DNA from: Bacteroidota bacterium
Lineage (GTDB): Bacteria; Bacteroidota; Bacteroidia; Bacteroidales; PUMT01
Direction: 5' to 3'
DNA: 6,117 nucleotides
Assembly: GCA_003567115.1 (NCBI GenBank)
Contig: PXAP01000196.1
Location: forward strand, 1 to 6,117
Shown: in pieces, positions 1-6,051 of the stretch
How the letters are laid out: every line of letters starts with the position of its first letter
Position numbering within the stretch: position 1 is the first letter of the stretch
The notes under the pieces: model-generated
The model's database searches: none
Seen by the model: only the letters and a program-made list of their open reading frames with translations
What the model was told of the DNA's origin: nothing
Translations under genes and position numbers: made by a program

Positions 1-42
1 AAGCAGCGTTAACTGATCATAACTGAGCCGATGCAAATGATT

Positions 43-80
43 GGGAGAGATTTAACTTGCTCCCGGTCATTTTACTTTTT
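43..80 (+). terminator. Weak candidate terminator upstream of lspA
   Basis: GGGAG at 43-47 pairs with CTCCC at 60-64 around a 12-nt loop, and T-rich sequence follows at 68-78. A short stem, a large loop and an interrupted T-tract make this marginal. It would fit as the end of a transcript entering from the left. The rest of 1-248 shows no gene, no clear repeat and no good TAnnTTTG promoter box. Confidence 0.2.
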
Positions 81-248
81 ACAAAAGGTAGAAATCCACC
101 TAAACTAAAGTTTGCAAAAGCGATGTATAACTCATGAGGATTCCATAGGTATGAAATACTTTATTTAGATAACATGTGGAATATAATTAATTGATTATTA
201 ACTTGCTTAGCCTGATTTATACATATAAAGAGGAAGAATAATTTTTTT

Positions 249-854
249 ATGCGATTAAATATTTCTCACAAATCACTTATCATAATTCTGCTGGTTCTGA
301 TAGCCGATCAGGTATCAAAAATATGGGTAAAGACCAATATGTACCTTGGAGAGGAGATACCTCTGCTGGGAAACAGGGTGCTGATCCATTTTACCGAAAA
401 TAACGGCATGGCCTTCGGCTATGAGATAGGTGGTGAATACGGCAAGATCATACTGAGCCTGTTCCGCATCCTTGCGGTGGCAGGAATAATATGGTACCTG
501 CGGCATCTTATACTCACAGAGGCGCCGCGGGGACTGGTACTGAGTATCTCTCTGATACTGGCCGGCGCCATTGGCAATATCATCGACAGCGCCTTCTACG
601 GCATGATATTCTCCGACAGCTTTATGAGGCCTGCAGAATGGTTTCCCCCGGAAGGGGGATACGCAAGCTTTCTGCACGGAAGGGTGGTGGATATGCTCTA
701 CTTCCCTGTCTTACAGGGCCGGTACCCGGAATGGTTTCCCTTCATGGGTGGCGATCCCTTTATTTTCTTCAGGCCGGTTTTCAATATTGCCGATACCGCC
801 ATCACAACAGGCGTGGCAATAACCCTGGTGTTCTACAGGAAATACTTCAACTAA
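249..854 (+). CDS. lspA: Lipoprotein signal peptidase (signal peptidase II, LspA)
   Basis: This inner-membrane aspartyl protease cleaves the signal peptide from diacylglyceryl-modified prolipoproteins, the second step of bacterial lipoprotein maturation. The family signatures appear in order: a first membrane helix (about residues 10-28) containing DQVSK at 20-24, ENNGMAFG at 50-57, GAIGNIID at 106-113, GRVVDM at 144-149 and FNIADTAI at 178-185. By family knowledge the catalytic aspartates are D148 and D182. At 201 residues it is longer than the roughly 165 of proteobacterial LspA. The extra length lies between GNIID and GRVVD (about 30 residues) and between VVDML and PVFN, as in Bacteroidota homologues. 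The ATG is preceded by a purine-rich AAGAGGAAG about 11 nt upstream, which supports this start. The next gene converges on it with a 13-nt gap. Function is near certain; the promoter is not identified. Confidence 0.97.
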   Translation: MRLNISHKSLIIILLVLIADQVSKIWVKTNMYLGEEIPLLGNRVLIHFTENNGMAFGYEIGGEYGKIILSLFRILAVAGIIWYLRHLILTEAPRGLVLSISLILAGAIGNIIDSAFYGMIFSDSFMRPAEWFPPEGGYASFLHGRVVDMLYFPVLQGRYPEWFPFMGGDPFIFFRPVFNIADTAITTGVAITLVFYRKYFN

Positions 855-867
855 ACAGTTCTGGTTT

Positions 868-1527
868 TTACCGGGATTTTTCCCTTTTATTTTTATCCCA
901 GATGTACCACGCGTATTCAAGTGTCCCGATAAGGATCAGGGCGTAGCCCAGAAGCTCGGTGCCCTCCTCGGCGGCGTTCTTGACCCAGCGGAAAGGCCCC
1001 TCGCCAAGGTCGTCAACCTCAAGTATGTTCCGCCACATCCTCCCACGCCCGAAAAGTCTGGAAAAGACCATAAGGGAAACGAAACCCGACATGGTAACCC
1101 CGAATGCGGGTAACTTGAGGTACTCGTAAAAGGGTTTGACCAGACTCTGCCGGTTGTGGTATACGTAGATTATGGTAAGTATGAGGGCGAAGAGGACAAA
1201 CATCTGCCACGCTCCCTTGAACCAGGTGTGGAAGTAATTGTTGTACTCCCTTATGAAGGCCATTAACGCCATACCCGAGAGCATGCCGGTAAAGCCGGTT
1301 ATGTTGCGGTCATAACGCCCCAGGGTAAAATAGAGTACCGAACAGAGCAGTATAAAAATCTCCTGTGTCCATTCGGTGAAGGAGTGCTCGCCGAACTTGC
1401 CGGTGCGGGTTTCGGTTATGGAATCAAGATAGATCAGCTCACTGATGCCGAAAAGAATGGCGGCATAGAACAACAGCCTGGAAACGGCTACCGCTATCGG
1501 AATGGTGTATTGCCTTTCAAATTTCAT
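868..1527 (-). CDS. Polytopic membrane protein of unknown function
   Basis: This 219-residue protein is not assigned to a named family. Hydrophobicity suggests six membrane helices at about residues 12-34, 55-71, 76-92, 106-123, 140-159 and 188-209, with no cleavable signal peptide. Distinctive features are charged residues at or inside predicted helices (R93-E94 and E187-E188, the latter in an EEGTELLGY motif at 187-195), a WFKGAWQ segment at 102-108, and a lysine/arginine-rich C-terminus that by the positive-inside rule would be cytoplasmic. The spacing of acidic and aromatic residues looks conserved rather than random, and the reading frame is intact, so it is probably a real gene. The start is ATG at 1525-1527 with no Shine-Dalgarno site. 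It is convergent with lspA (13-nt gap), so the two do not share a transcript. A transport, sensor or envelope role is possible but nothing here decides it. Confidence 0.85.
   Translation of the reverse strand: MKFERQYTIPIAVAVSRLLFYAAILFGISELIYLDSITETRTGKFGEHSFTEWTQEIFILLCSVLYFTLGRYDRNITGFTGMLSGMALMAFIREYNNYFHTWFKGAWQMFVLFALILTIIYVYHNRQSLVKPFYEYLKLPAFGVTMSGFVSLMVFSRLFGRGRMWRNILEVDDLGEGPFRWVKNAAEEGTELLGYALILIGTLEYAWYIWDKNKREKSR
873..896 (+). terminator. Candidate terminator after lspA
   Basis: GGGA at 873-876 and TCCC at 881-884 form a 4-bp stem with a TTTT loop, followed directly by a T-rich run (TTTTATTTTTAT, 885-896). It starts 18 nt after the lspA stop and overlaps the last codons of the convergent gene. 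The position and T-tract fit an intrinsic terminator for lspA, but the stem is short. Confidence 0.35.
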
Positions 1528-1821
1528 AGTTGGTGATTGTTTTGGTTCCTGTAAAAAATATCCTGCACATCTAGCAATTTTTGCAAATCCCGAAAAAACC
1601 GGGGCATTAATACCGCAAAAATTTCCTTAAAAAATCTGAAGCAAGTATCGCACAGCTCCTGTATACATTAAACCCGGTAAAAAATTTCCGCAAATCAGGT
1701 TAATCTTAAAAATCCCGGGGTAAAAATTATGCAAAAATTTGCTGCAAAATAAAAAGGATATTTAACAATGCAAAGAACCATTCGTGCTGACCATCCCTTT
1801 ATACCTTTTTAATGAACTAAC
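1528..1821. other. A/T-rich intergenic stretch, no gene seen
   Basis: I find no coding region. The stretch is A/T-rich with recurring GC clusters next to A-runs: CCCGAAAAAACCGGGG near 1589, CCCGGTAAAAAA near 1675 and CCCGGGGTAAAAA at 1714-1726. Read on the minus strand these are T-runs followed by ACCGGG-like purine and GC blocks, faintly like the arrays elsewhere in the window but without a fixed period. It must hold the promoter of the minus-strand membrane-protein gene. AAAAAATA at 1553-1560 (TATTTTTT on the minus strand) is a 7/8 match to the Bacteroidota -7 box, but a correctly spaced -33 element is not evident. Confidence 0.5.
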
Positions 1822-1887
1822 CCGGGCAACATGTGCCGGAGCAACCACCATTGGGTGAAGGTCCAACATGGGAACATTGCGCTAAAG
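1822..1887. repeat. 66-bp direct repeat, copy 1
   Basis: Identical to 1948-2013. It starts CCGGGCAACATGTGCCGG and ends TTGCGCTAAAG. Perfect identity inside an otherwise degenerate array suggests a recent 126-bp duplication. Confidence 0.93.
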
Positions 1888-1947
1888 GCTAAGCATGGTA
1901 CCATTGAGTTAAAGGCTCAGGTTGTCATCATTGCTTGAAAGTTTAAA

Positions 1948-2013
1948 CCGGGCAACATGTGCCGGAGCAACCACCATTGGGTGAAGGTCCAACATGGGAA
2001 CATTGCGCTAAAG
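1948..2013. repeat. 66-bp direct repeat, copy 2
   Basis: Identical to 1822-1887. After it the sequence switches to AACAAACCGGGC instead of GCTAAGCATGG, which marks the edge of the duplicated block. Confidence 0.93.
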
Positions 2014-2068
2014 AACAAACCGGGCAAAATTGCGCTAAAGGCTAAGCATGGCAAAATTGAGGTTGCCT

Positions 2069-2647
2069 CTACAATATGATCCGGTGCTTTTTTATCTCCC
2101 CGGCAAGGGCTTTGGCATTTCCCGTATGCTTGTCCAGCAATTGCCAGAAAGCCGGGGAGTGATTTTTGTGCACCGTGTGTACAAGCTCGTGAAGAATCAC
2201 ATAGTCGATCAGATACGCGGGCAGATTCATCAAATATAAGCTCAGATTGATATTATTCACCGCCGAACAACTTCCCCAGCGGGTACGGCTGCGGCGAATG
2301 GTGACCCGGCGGTAGCTGAAACCGTGCCTCTTTGCCAGCTCAGCCGTGCGGCGGGGCAGATAATCAAGTGCACGCTGCCTGACAGCATCTTCGGCGTTTT
2401 TTCGCGCCGGGGCCGTCATAGGAGGGGCATTGTCCTGCTCGTATCCGCGTGACTGCTTTACCTTCTCCTTAAGCCAGTCCTTATTCCTCAGCAAAAAGGC
2501 TTCGGCATCACGGTAGGCTGAATGCCAGGGAAGAGTAACCCTGACGCCGCGCCAGGGCTTTACCGAAAGGGTAAGCCGGCGGGCACGACGGCTCTTTACA
2601 AAGGCAACCTCGCCGATGAAAGGATATGTTTTTGTCTTTTTGCTCAT
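2069..2647 (-). CDS. YgjP/DUF45-type zinc metallopeptidase
   Basis: This is a predicted soluble zinc metalloprotease of the YgjP-like (DUF45, SprT-like gluzincin) family. From the GTG codon at 2657-2659 the frame is 196 residues; I prefer the ATG at 2645-2647, giving 192, because GTG starts are less usual and neither site has a convincing ribosome-binding sequence. In GTG-based numbering the N-terminal half carries a basic RSRRARRLTLSV-like strand region (about 22-33) and LLRNKDWLKEKV (56-67). The C-terminal half has the family block TRWGSCS (126-132), NINLSLYLMNLP (136-147), the zinc site HELVH (157-161) and a third ligand H167 in KNHSPAFW (165-172). E158 is the expected catalytic base. All key residues are present, so it should be active, but the substrate is unknown. 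It stands alone, divergent from the channel operon, and ends just outside the 27-bp array. Confidence 0.93.
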   Translation of the reverse strand: MSKKTKTYPFIGEVAFVKSRRARRLTLSVKPWRGVRVTLPWHSAYRDAEAFLLRNKDWLKEKVKQSRGYEQDNAPPMTAPARKNAEDAVRQRALDYLPRRTAELAKRHGFSYRRVTIRRSRTRWGSCSAVNNINLSLYLMNLPAYLIDYVILHELVHTVHKNHSPAFWQLLDKHTGNAKALAGEIKKHRIIL

Positions 2648-2737
2648 ACAATCCGCCACTTTAAATGCAAAAAGAATATAAATAATCCTTTTAACAAAAA
2701 TTAATGCAATAATTACTCAAAGATTCACGTAAATCAA

Positions 2738-2745
2738 TATATTTG
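2738..2745 (+). promoter_or_regulatory. Candidate -7 promoter box for the channel operon
   Basis: TATATTTG matches the Bacteroidota primary sigma -7 consensus TAnnTTTG at every fixed position and points toward the TolC-like gene. No clear TTG stands at the expected -33 distance. If used, transcription would begin near 2750, just before the first 41-bp repeat, giving a leader of about 480 nt. Confidence 0.4.
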
Positions 2746-2759
2746 GTACTATTTTTCAA

Positions 2760-2870
2760 GTCAGGGTTTTCTCCTTTCAGGCCAGGATAATCGCCTTCAG
2801 GTCAGGGTTTTCTCCTTTCAGGCCAGGATAATCGCCTTCAGGTCAGGGTTTTTGACTTTCAGGCCAGGAT
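2760..2870. repeat. 41-bp tandem repeat made of 20-21-bp half-units
   Basis: Two identical 41-bp units lie head to tail at 2760-2800 and 2801-2841, followed by a diverged partial unit at 2842-2870. Each unit consists of a 21-bp half beginning GTCAGGGTTTTC and a 20-bp half beginning GCCAGGATAATCG; both halves end TTCAG. The third copy differs from the first by three bases in its first half. Perfect identity of the first two units suggests recent expansion. The 41-bp unit is not a multiple of three, so this block is unlikely to be coding. Confidence 0.93.
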
Positions 2871-3134
2871 TTTGCAGGGAAGAAGATTTTACCAGGGCAG
2901 TTTTTTTGATTTGAAGGGAGTTCGTGACTTGAGAGAATCTTTTCCCCGAAAGGCTATTTTGATTTGAAAAAATCTTTTTTCCCGGAAAGGTTATTTTGAT
3001 TTATAAAGAGCTTTGTGATTTGAAGAAATTTTGTGATTTGAGAGAATCTTTTCCCCGGAAAGGTTATTTTGATTTGAAAAAATCTTTTATTTGAATGAAA
3101 ATCTTTTCCCGGAAAAAATCTTTTATTTGAGGTT

Positions 3135-3150
3135 CAAACCGGAGTTTAAA
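3135..3150. promoter_or_regulatory. Twin 16-bp dyad motif, distal copy
   Basis: CAAACCGGAGTTTAAA occurs exactly here and again at 3190-3205. Its core has dyad symmetry (AAAC-CGGA-GTTT), like a possible operator half-site pair or a small RNA stem. It may also simply be part of the surrounding repeat array. Confidence 0.4.
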
Positions 3151-3189
3151 AGTATATGTTCCCCTGAAAGGATCTTTTTATTCAGGGTA

Positions 3190-3205
3190 CAAACCGGAGT
3201 TTAAA
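3190..3205. promoter_or_regulatory. Twin 16-bp dyad motif, proximal copy
   Basis: Exact second copy of 3135-3150, 55 bp downstream and ending 28 bp before the ATG of the TolC-like gene. That position would suit control of transcription or translation of the channel operon, but no cognate regulator is visible in the window. Confidence 0.4.
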
Positions 3206-3233
3206 TTATAACAAAATAAAATAATAATTAACC

Positions 3234-4595
3234 ATGCATCTTAGCAAATATTTTCCGGGTTTTTTGCCGGCGGTCATGCTGCTTCTTATGAACCCTGCAG
3301 CAACCGAAGCACAGGAAATTTGGTCTCTCGAACGTTGTATCGATTACGCACTGGAGCATAATATCATGATCAGGCAGCAGGAACTCAGCACACAGGTTAA
3401 CGAGAACACCCTGTTCCAGTCCAGGGCGAACCGCCTGCCCGGCCTGAACGCCAACACCCAGCAAAGCTTTAACTACGGGCGGACGCTGGACTTCCGCACA
3501 AACATCTATGAAGACCAGAACACCCGCTCGTTCAGCTATAATACCAGCACATCGCTTACCCTGTTCAACGGCTTCCAGATAACAAACACCATTAAGCAGA
3601 ATGACCTTAACCTTATGGCCAGCCTGGCCGAACTGGAAAGACTGAAAAATGACATTTCACTGAATATCGCCTCCGCTTACCTTCAGATACTTTTCAACAA
3701 GGAGCTGCTCGACATAGCCGGGAGACAGCTCAGTATAACACAGCAACAGGTAGAACGTACCAAAAAACTGGTGGATGCAGGAAGCCTGCCCCAGGGTAAC
3801 CTGCTGGAGATTCAGGCCGTGGAGGCATCGGATAACCTGGGAGTGGTAAACGCACAAAACCGGCTTACCCTCTCCTATCTTACCCTTACCCAGCTTCTTG
3901 AGCTGCCCCAGGTAGAAGACTTCAGGATTGAGGTGCCCGATCTGGACCATATACCGGTACACGCTCCTGTTTACCAGGTCGAACCCGTCTATGAAGAAGC
4001 CCTGGAAACCCAACCCCAGGTAAGACTCTCCGAACACCAGCTTGCCAGCTCGGAAACAGGTCTGGACATTGCCAAAGGACAACGCAGTCCCCGACTCTTC
4101 CTCTCGGGAAGCTACGGAAGCGGATACCAGGAGATTGTAACCGGGCCGCACGCTGACAGGGAACAACCTTCTTTTGAAGATCAGATAAGGAATAACCAGA
4201 GAACCACCTTTGCATTGGGAATATCAATACCGATATTCAACTCCTGGCAGGTGAACACTGCAATTGCCAATGCAAGGATAGGGGTGCTGAATGCCGAATA
4301 CAACATGCAGCGCACCAAAAATCAGCTTTACCAGGAAATACAGCAGGCTTATACCGATGTGGTGGCCTCGCATGAAAATTACCTGGCAACGGAAAAGGCC
4401 CTGGTATCGATAGAAGAATCTTTTCGTCATACCCAGCAGCGCTTCGAGGTGGGTATGGTCACCACAGTGGAGTTCAACCAGTCGCTAAACCAGCTTACAT
4501 TGACGCGCTCCGATCTTCTCAGGGCCAAATATGAGTATATATTCAATTCGAATATTCTTGAGTTTTACATGGGGAATCCGATAAGCATATATTAA
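3234..4595 (+). CDS. TolC-family outer-membrane efflux/secretion channel protein
   Basis: This is the predicted outer-membrane channel of a tripartite exporter, which as a trimer would form a conduit from periplasm to exterior. The 453-residue length is normal for the family. An N-terminal signal peptide has a hydrophobic core at about residues 10-19 and a likely cleavage after TEA (26/27). The mature protein begins with the typical WSLERCIDYALEHN helix (30-43). Two internal halves, each an outer-membrane efflux protein repeat, are visible: beta-strand signatures LPGLNA (68-73) and LTLFNGFQ (108-115) in the first, and the equivalent ISIPIFN (329-335) in the second. Long periplasmic helices rich in Q, E, L and A follow each. 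The ATG is preceded by an A/T-rich leader (ATAATAATTAACC), usual in Bacteroidota. The adaptor gene follows 81 bp downstream. The cargo cannot be told; drug efflux and export by an ABC partner are both possible. Confidence 0.95.
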   Translation: MHLSKYFPGFLPAVMLLLMNPAATEAQEIWSLERCIDYALEHNIMIRQQELSTQVNENTLFQSRANRLPGLNANTQQSFNYGRTLDFRTNIYEDQNTRSFSYNTSTSLTLFNGFQITNTIKQNDLNLMASLAELERLKNDISLNIASAYLQILFNKELLDIAGRQLSITQQQVERTKKLVDAGSLPQGNLLEIQAVEASDNLGVVNAQNRLTLSYLTLTQLLELPQVEDFRIEVPDLDHIPVHAPVYQVEPVYEEALETQPQVRLSEHQLASSETGLDIAKGQRSPRLFLSGSYGSGYQEIVTGPHADREQPSFEDQIRNNQRTTFALGISIPIFNSWQVNTAIANARIGVLNAEYNMQRTKNQLYQEIQQAYTDVVASHENYLATEKALVSIEESFRHTQQRFEVGMVTTVEFNQSLNQLTLTRSDLLRAKYEYIFNSNILEFYMGNPISIY

Positions 4596-4611
4596 AGTAT
4601 TAAAATCTTTT

Positions 4612-4631
4612 TTACAGCGTTATTTCTGTAA
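4612..4631 (+). other. Short hairpin between channel and adaptor genes
   Basis: TTACAG at 4612-4617 and CTGTAA at 4626-4631 are a perfect 6-bp inverted repeat with an 8-nt loop, preceded by a T-run and followed by another six bases later. It could be an mRNA processing or partial attenuation site that sets the channel-to-adaptor ratio. The stem is A/T-rich and weak. A loose promoter-like TTG (4635-4637) and TAACTTAA (4656-4663) also lie in this 81-bp gap, but neither is strong. Confidence 0.3.
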
Positions 4632-4676
4632 TCATTGCTTTTTAAACCGTTCTAATAACTTAATATTAAATATAAA

Positions 4677-6038
4677 ATGAAGACCAGGAAAAACATGAGG
4701 TATCTGATCATTGCCGCCGTGCTGATGATCATACTTGCAGTCGGGGGAAAACGGGCAGGCTGGTTCGGGAAAGACCTGGAAATAACCGTTTCTACTGAAA
4801 ACGCAGAGCGGCGTACCATAGTGGAAACCATAACGGCAAACGGCAAGATCAGGCCGCAGACCGAAGTTAAAATAAGTCCCGATGTTCCGGGAGAAATTGT
4901 TGAGCTGCATATCAAAGAGGGCAACCAGGTGGAGGCCGGCGAACTGTTGCTGAAGATCAACCCCGAGACCTATATCTCAGTCCGCAACAGGGCAGAGGCA
5001 TCGGTCAATTCAGCCAGGGCCCAACTGGCAAATTCAAGGGCACGCCTTGCCCAGGTGGAAGCCCAGTTTGAACAGGCAGAAAACAATTATGTCCGCAACC
5101 AAAGACTTTTTGAGCAGCAGACAATATCGGAGTCCGAATACGAAGCTGCCCGGTCAAACTACCGGGTAGCAATGGCCGAGGTTGAGGCTGCAGATCAATC
5201 GGTGCAATCGGCCGAACACTCTGTGCAGAGTGCACTGGCCACTCTTGAAGAGGCTGAGGAGAACCTGCGGCGCACAACCATCTACGCACCCATGAGCGGA
5301 ACAGTGTCAAGACTGAACGTGGAACAGGGCGAGAGAGTGGTGGGTACCGCCCAGATGGCAGGAACAGAGATGCTGACAATAGCTGATCTGCGCAATATGG
5401 AGGTTATGGTCGAAGTTAACGAAAACGATATAATAAGGGTCAAGCATAATGATACAGCCGTAATAGAGGTGGATGCATATATGGGAGAGAATTTCAGGGG
5501 TGTGGTTACTGAAATTGCCAATTCTGCCAACATAGCAAACCTGGGGACCGACCAGATAACAAATTTTGATGTCAAGATACTGATCCTTCCCGAATCTTAC
5601 AGCCACCTGATGCCGGAAGAGCCAACGGGCCGGTTCCCTTTTCTGCCGGGCATGTCGGCCACGGTGGATATTCAAACCGTCACCAGACCGGATATCCTTG
5701 CCGTTCCCATACAGGCAGTAACAACCCGTTCCGAATCGCAGCTGCTGGCCGGCAGTGGTAACGGGTTTAACAATGAAAATCCTGAGGAATCTCCGGCAGG
5801 AATTGCAGGATCGGATTCCGGTAACTCAATGACCGAGGTGGTGTTTGTGCGGGGCCAGGACAATCTGCTTGAAATGAGAAAAGTAAAGACAGGAATACAG
5901 GATAATAACTATATAGAGATAATCGATGGACTGGAGGAGGGTGATGAGGTGGTTGCTGCTCCCTACAGCGCTATAACCCGCCAGCTAAATCATGAATCCA
6001 GAGTAAGAGTGGTAGATCGCGGGGAACTGTTCAACTGA
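4677..6038 (+). CDS. Periplasmic adaptor (membrane fusion protein) of a tripartite efflux/ABC exporter
   Basis: This HlyD/MacA/AcrA-type adaptor would bridge an inner-membrane transporter and the TolC-like channel encoded just upstream. Its 453 residues show the family order. An N-terminal membrane anchor (about 8-24) has no lipobox cysteine. The first half of a lipoyl-like domain includes VKISPDVPGEIVELHIKEG (64-82). A long alanine-, glutamate- and glutamine-rich coiled-coil hairpin spans about 100-198. The second lipoyl half starts at TTIYAPMSGTVSRL (200-213). A beta-barrel domain follows (about 235-330), containing NLRNMEV-like and GVVTEIA segments, then a membrane-proximal domain starting near LPGMSATVDI. 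Residues about 352-387 are an S/G/N/E-rich insertion splitting the last domain. The start is ATG in an A-rich leader; an in-frame ATG at codon 7 is an alternative. The pairing favours a MacAB-like system, but the expected inner-membrane partner lies beyond the window. Confidence 0.95.
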   Translation: MKTRKNMRYLIIAAVLMIILAVGGKRAGWFGKDLEITVSTENAERRTIVETITANGKIRPQTEVKISPDVPGEIVELHIKEGNQVEAGELLLKINPETYISVRNRAEASVNSARAQLANSRARLAQVEAQFEQAENNYVRNQRLFEQQTISESEYEAARSNYRVAMAEVEAADQSVQSAEHSVQSALATLEEAEENLRRTTIYAPMSGTVSRLNVEQGERVVGTAQMAGTEMLTIADLRNMEVMVEVNENDIIRVKHNDTAVIEVDAYMGENFRGVVTEIANSANIANLGTDQITNFDVKILILPESYSHLMPEEPTGRFPFLPGMSATVDIQTVTRPDILAVPIQAVTTRSESQLLAGSGNGFNNENPEESPAGIAGSDSGNSMTEVVFVRGQDNLLEMRKVKTGIQDNNYIEIIDGLEEGDEVVAAPYSAITRQLNHESRVRVVDRGELFN

Positions 6039-6051
6039 CCGGATACCTGTG

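Larger units (their letters stand above)
1822..2064. repeat. Degenerate 27-bp tandem-repeat array
   Basis: CAT(TG)-anchored units begin at 1830, 1849, 1875, 1902, 1929, 1956, 1975, 2001, 2028 and 2055, giving steps of 19, 26, 27, 27, 27, 19, 26, 27 and 27 bp. The unit approximates CATTGCGCTAAAGG followed by CTAAGCATGGTAC. One higher-order block is duplicated: 1822-1887 and 1948-2013 are identical over 66 bp at an offset of 126 bp. A third, shortened copy (2018-2051) appears to have lost the middle of the block and shares 23 bp (2029-2051) with 1876-1898. The array ends within a few bases of the stop codon of the minus-strand metallopeptidase gene. There are no unique spacers, so it is not a CRISPR array. 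Confidence 0.9.
2871..3205. repeat. Degenerate 18-bp tandem-repeat array upstream of the channel gene
   Basis: The array alternates T-runs with purine-rich blocks at about 18 bp. Clear units include GCAGGGAAGAAGATTTTA, TTTTGATTTGAAAAAATC (from 2957 and from 3067) and CCCGGAAAAAATCTTTTA (3108-3125). A higher-order duplication offsets 2908-2978 against 3017-3088 by 109 bp, about six units plus one base, with scattered substitutions and one indel. The 3' part repeats again at an offset of 54-55 bp (three units). The array fills nearly the whole gap between the divergent metallopeptidase and channel genes, and no gene is supported in it. Confidence 0.87.

Noticed and set aside
1..12. Possible C-terminal tail (Lys-Gln-Arg-stop) of an upstream gene, for example the DksA/TraR-like gene often found before lspA in Bacteroidota
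   Set aside because: Four codons carry no usable evidence, and the 236-bp gap to lspA is longer than expected for that gene order.
31..108. 25-codon plus-strand ORF starting at ATG 31
   Set aside because: No ribosome-binding site, no recognisable composition or motif, and it overlaps the candidate terminator; its length is expected by chance.
491..946. Plus-strand ORF overlapping lspA in another frame
   Set aside because: It is a shadow of lspA: the lspA frame carries all family motifs, and this one has low-complexity, arginine- and histidine-rich composition with no recognisable domain.
1822..2064. CRISPR array
   Set aside because: Units follow each other without unique spacers, are degenerate and of 19-27 bp, and no cas genes are nearby.
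2048..2239. Plus-strand ORF starting in the last 27-bp unit and running antisense into the metallopeptidase gene
   Set aside because: Beyond the array it is only the antisense of the conserved zinc-site region, so its openness is explained by the real gene.
1822..3205. Insertion sequence or transposon remnant as the origin of the repeats
   Set aside because: No transposase fragment, terminal inverted repeats or target-site duplication is visible; the repeats are short, tandem and internally periodic.
3657..4166. 169-codon minus-strand ORF inside the TolC-like gene
   Set aside because: It is antisense to a gene with clear family signatures and its translation shows no domain or signal.
5005..5675. 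Several minus-strand ORFs inside the adaptor gene
   Set aside because: They overlap each other in different frames, lack plausible starts and mirror the codon bias of the adaptor gene.
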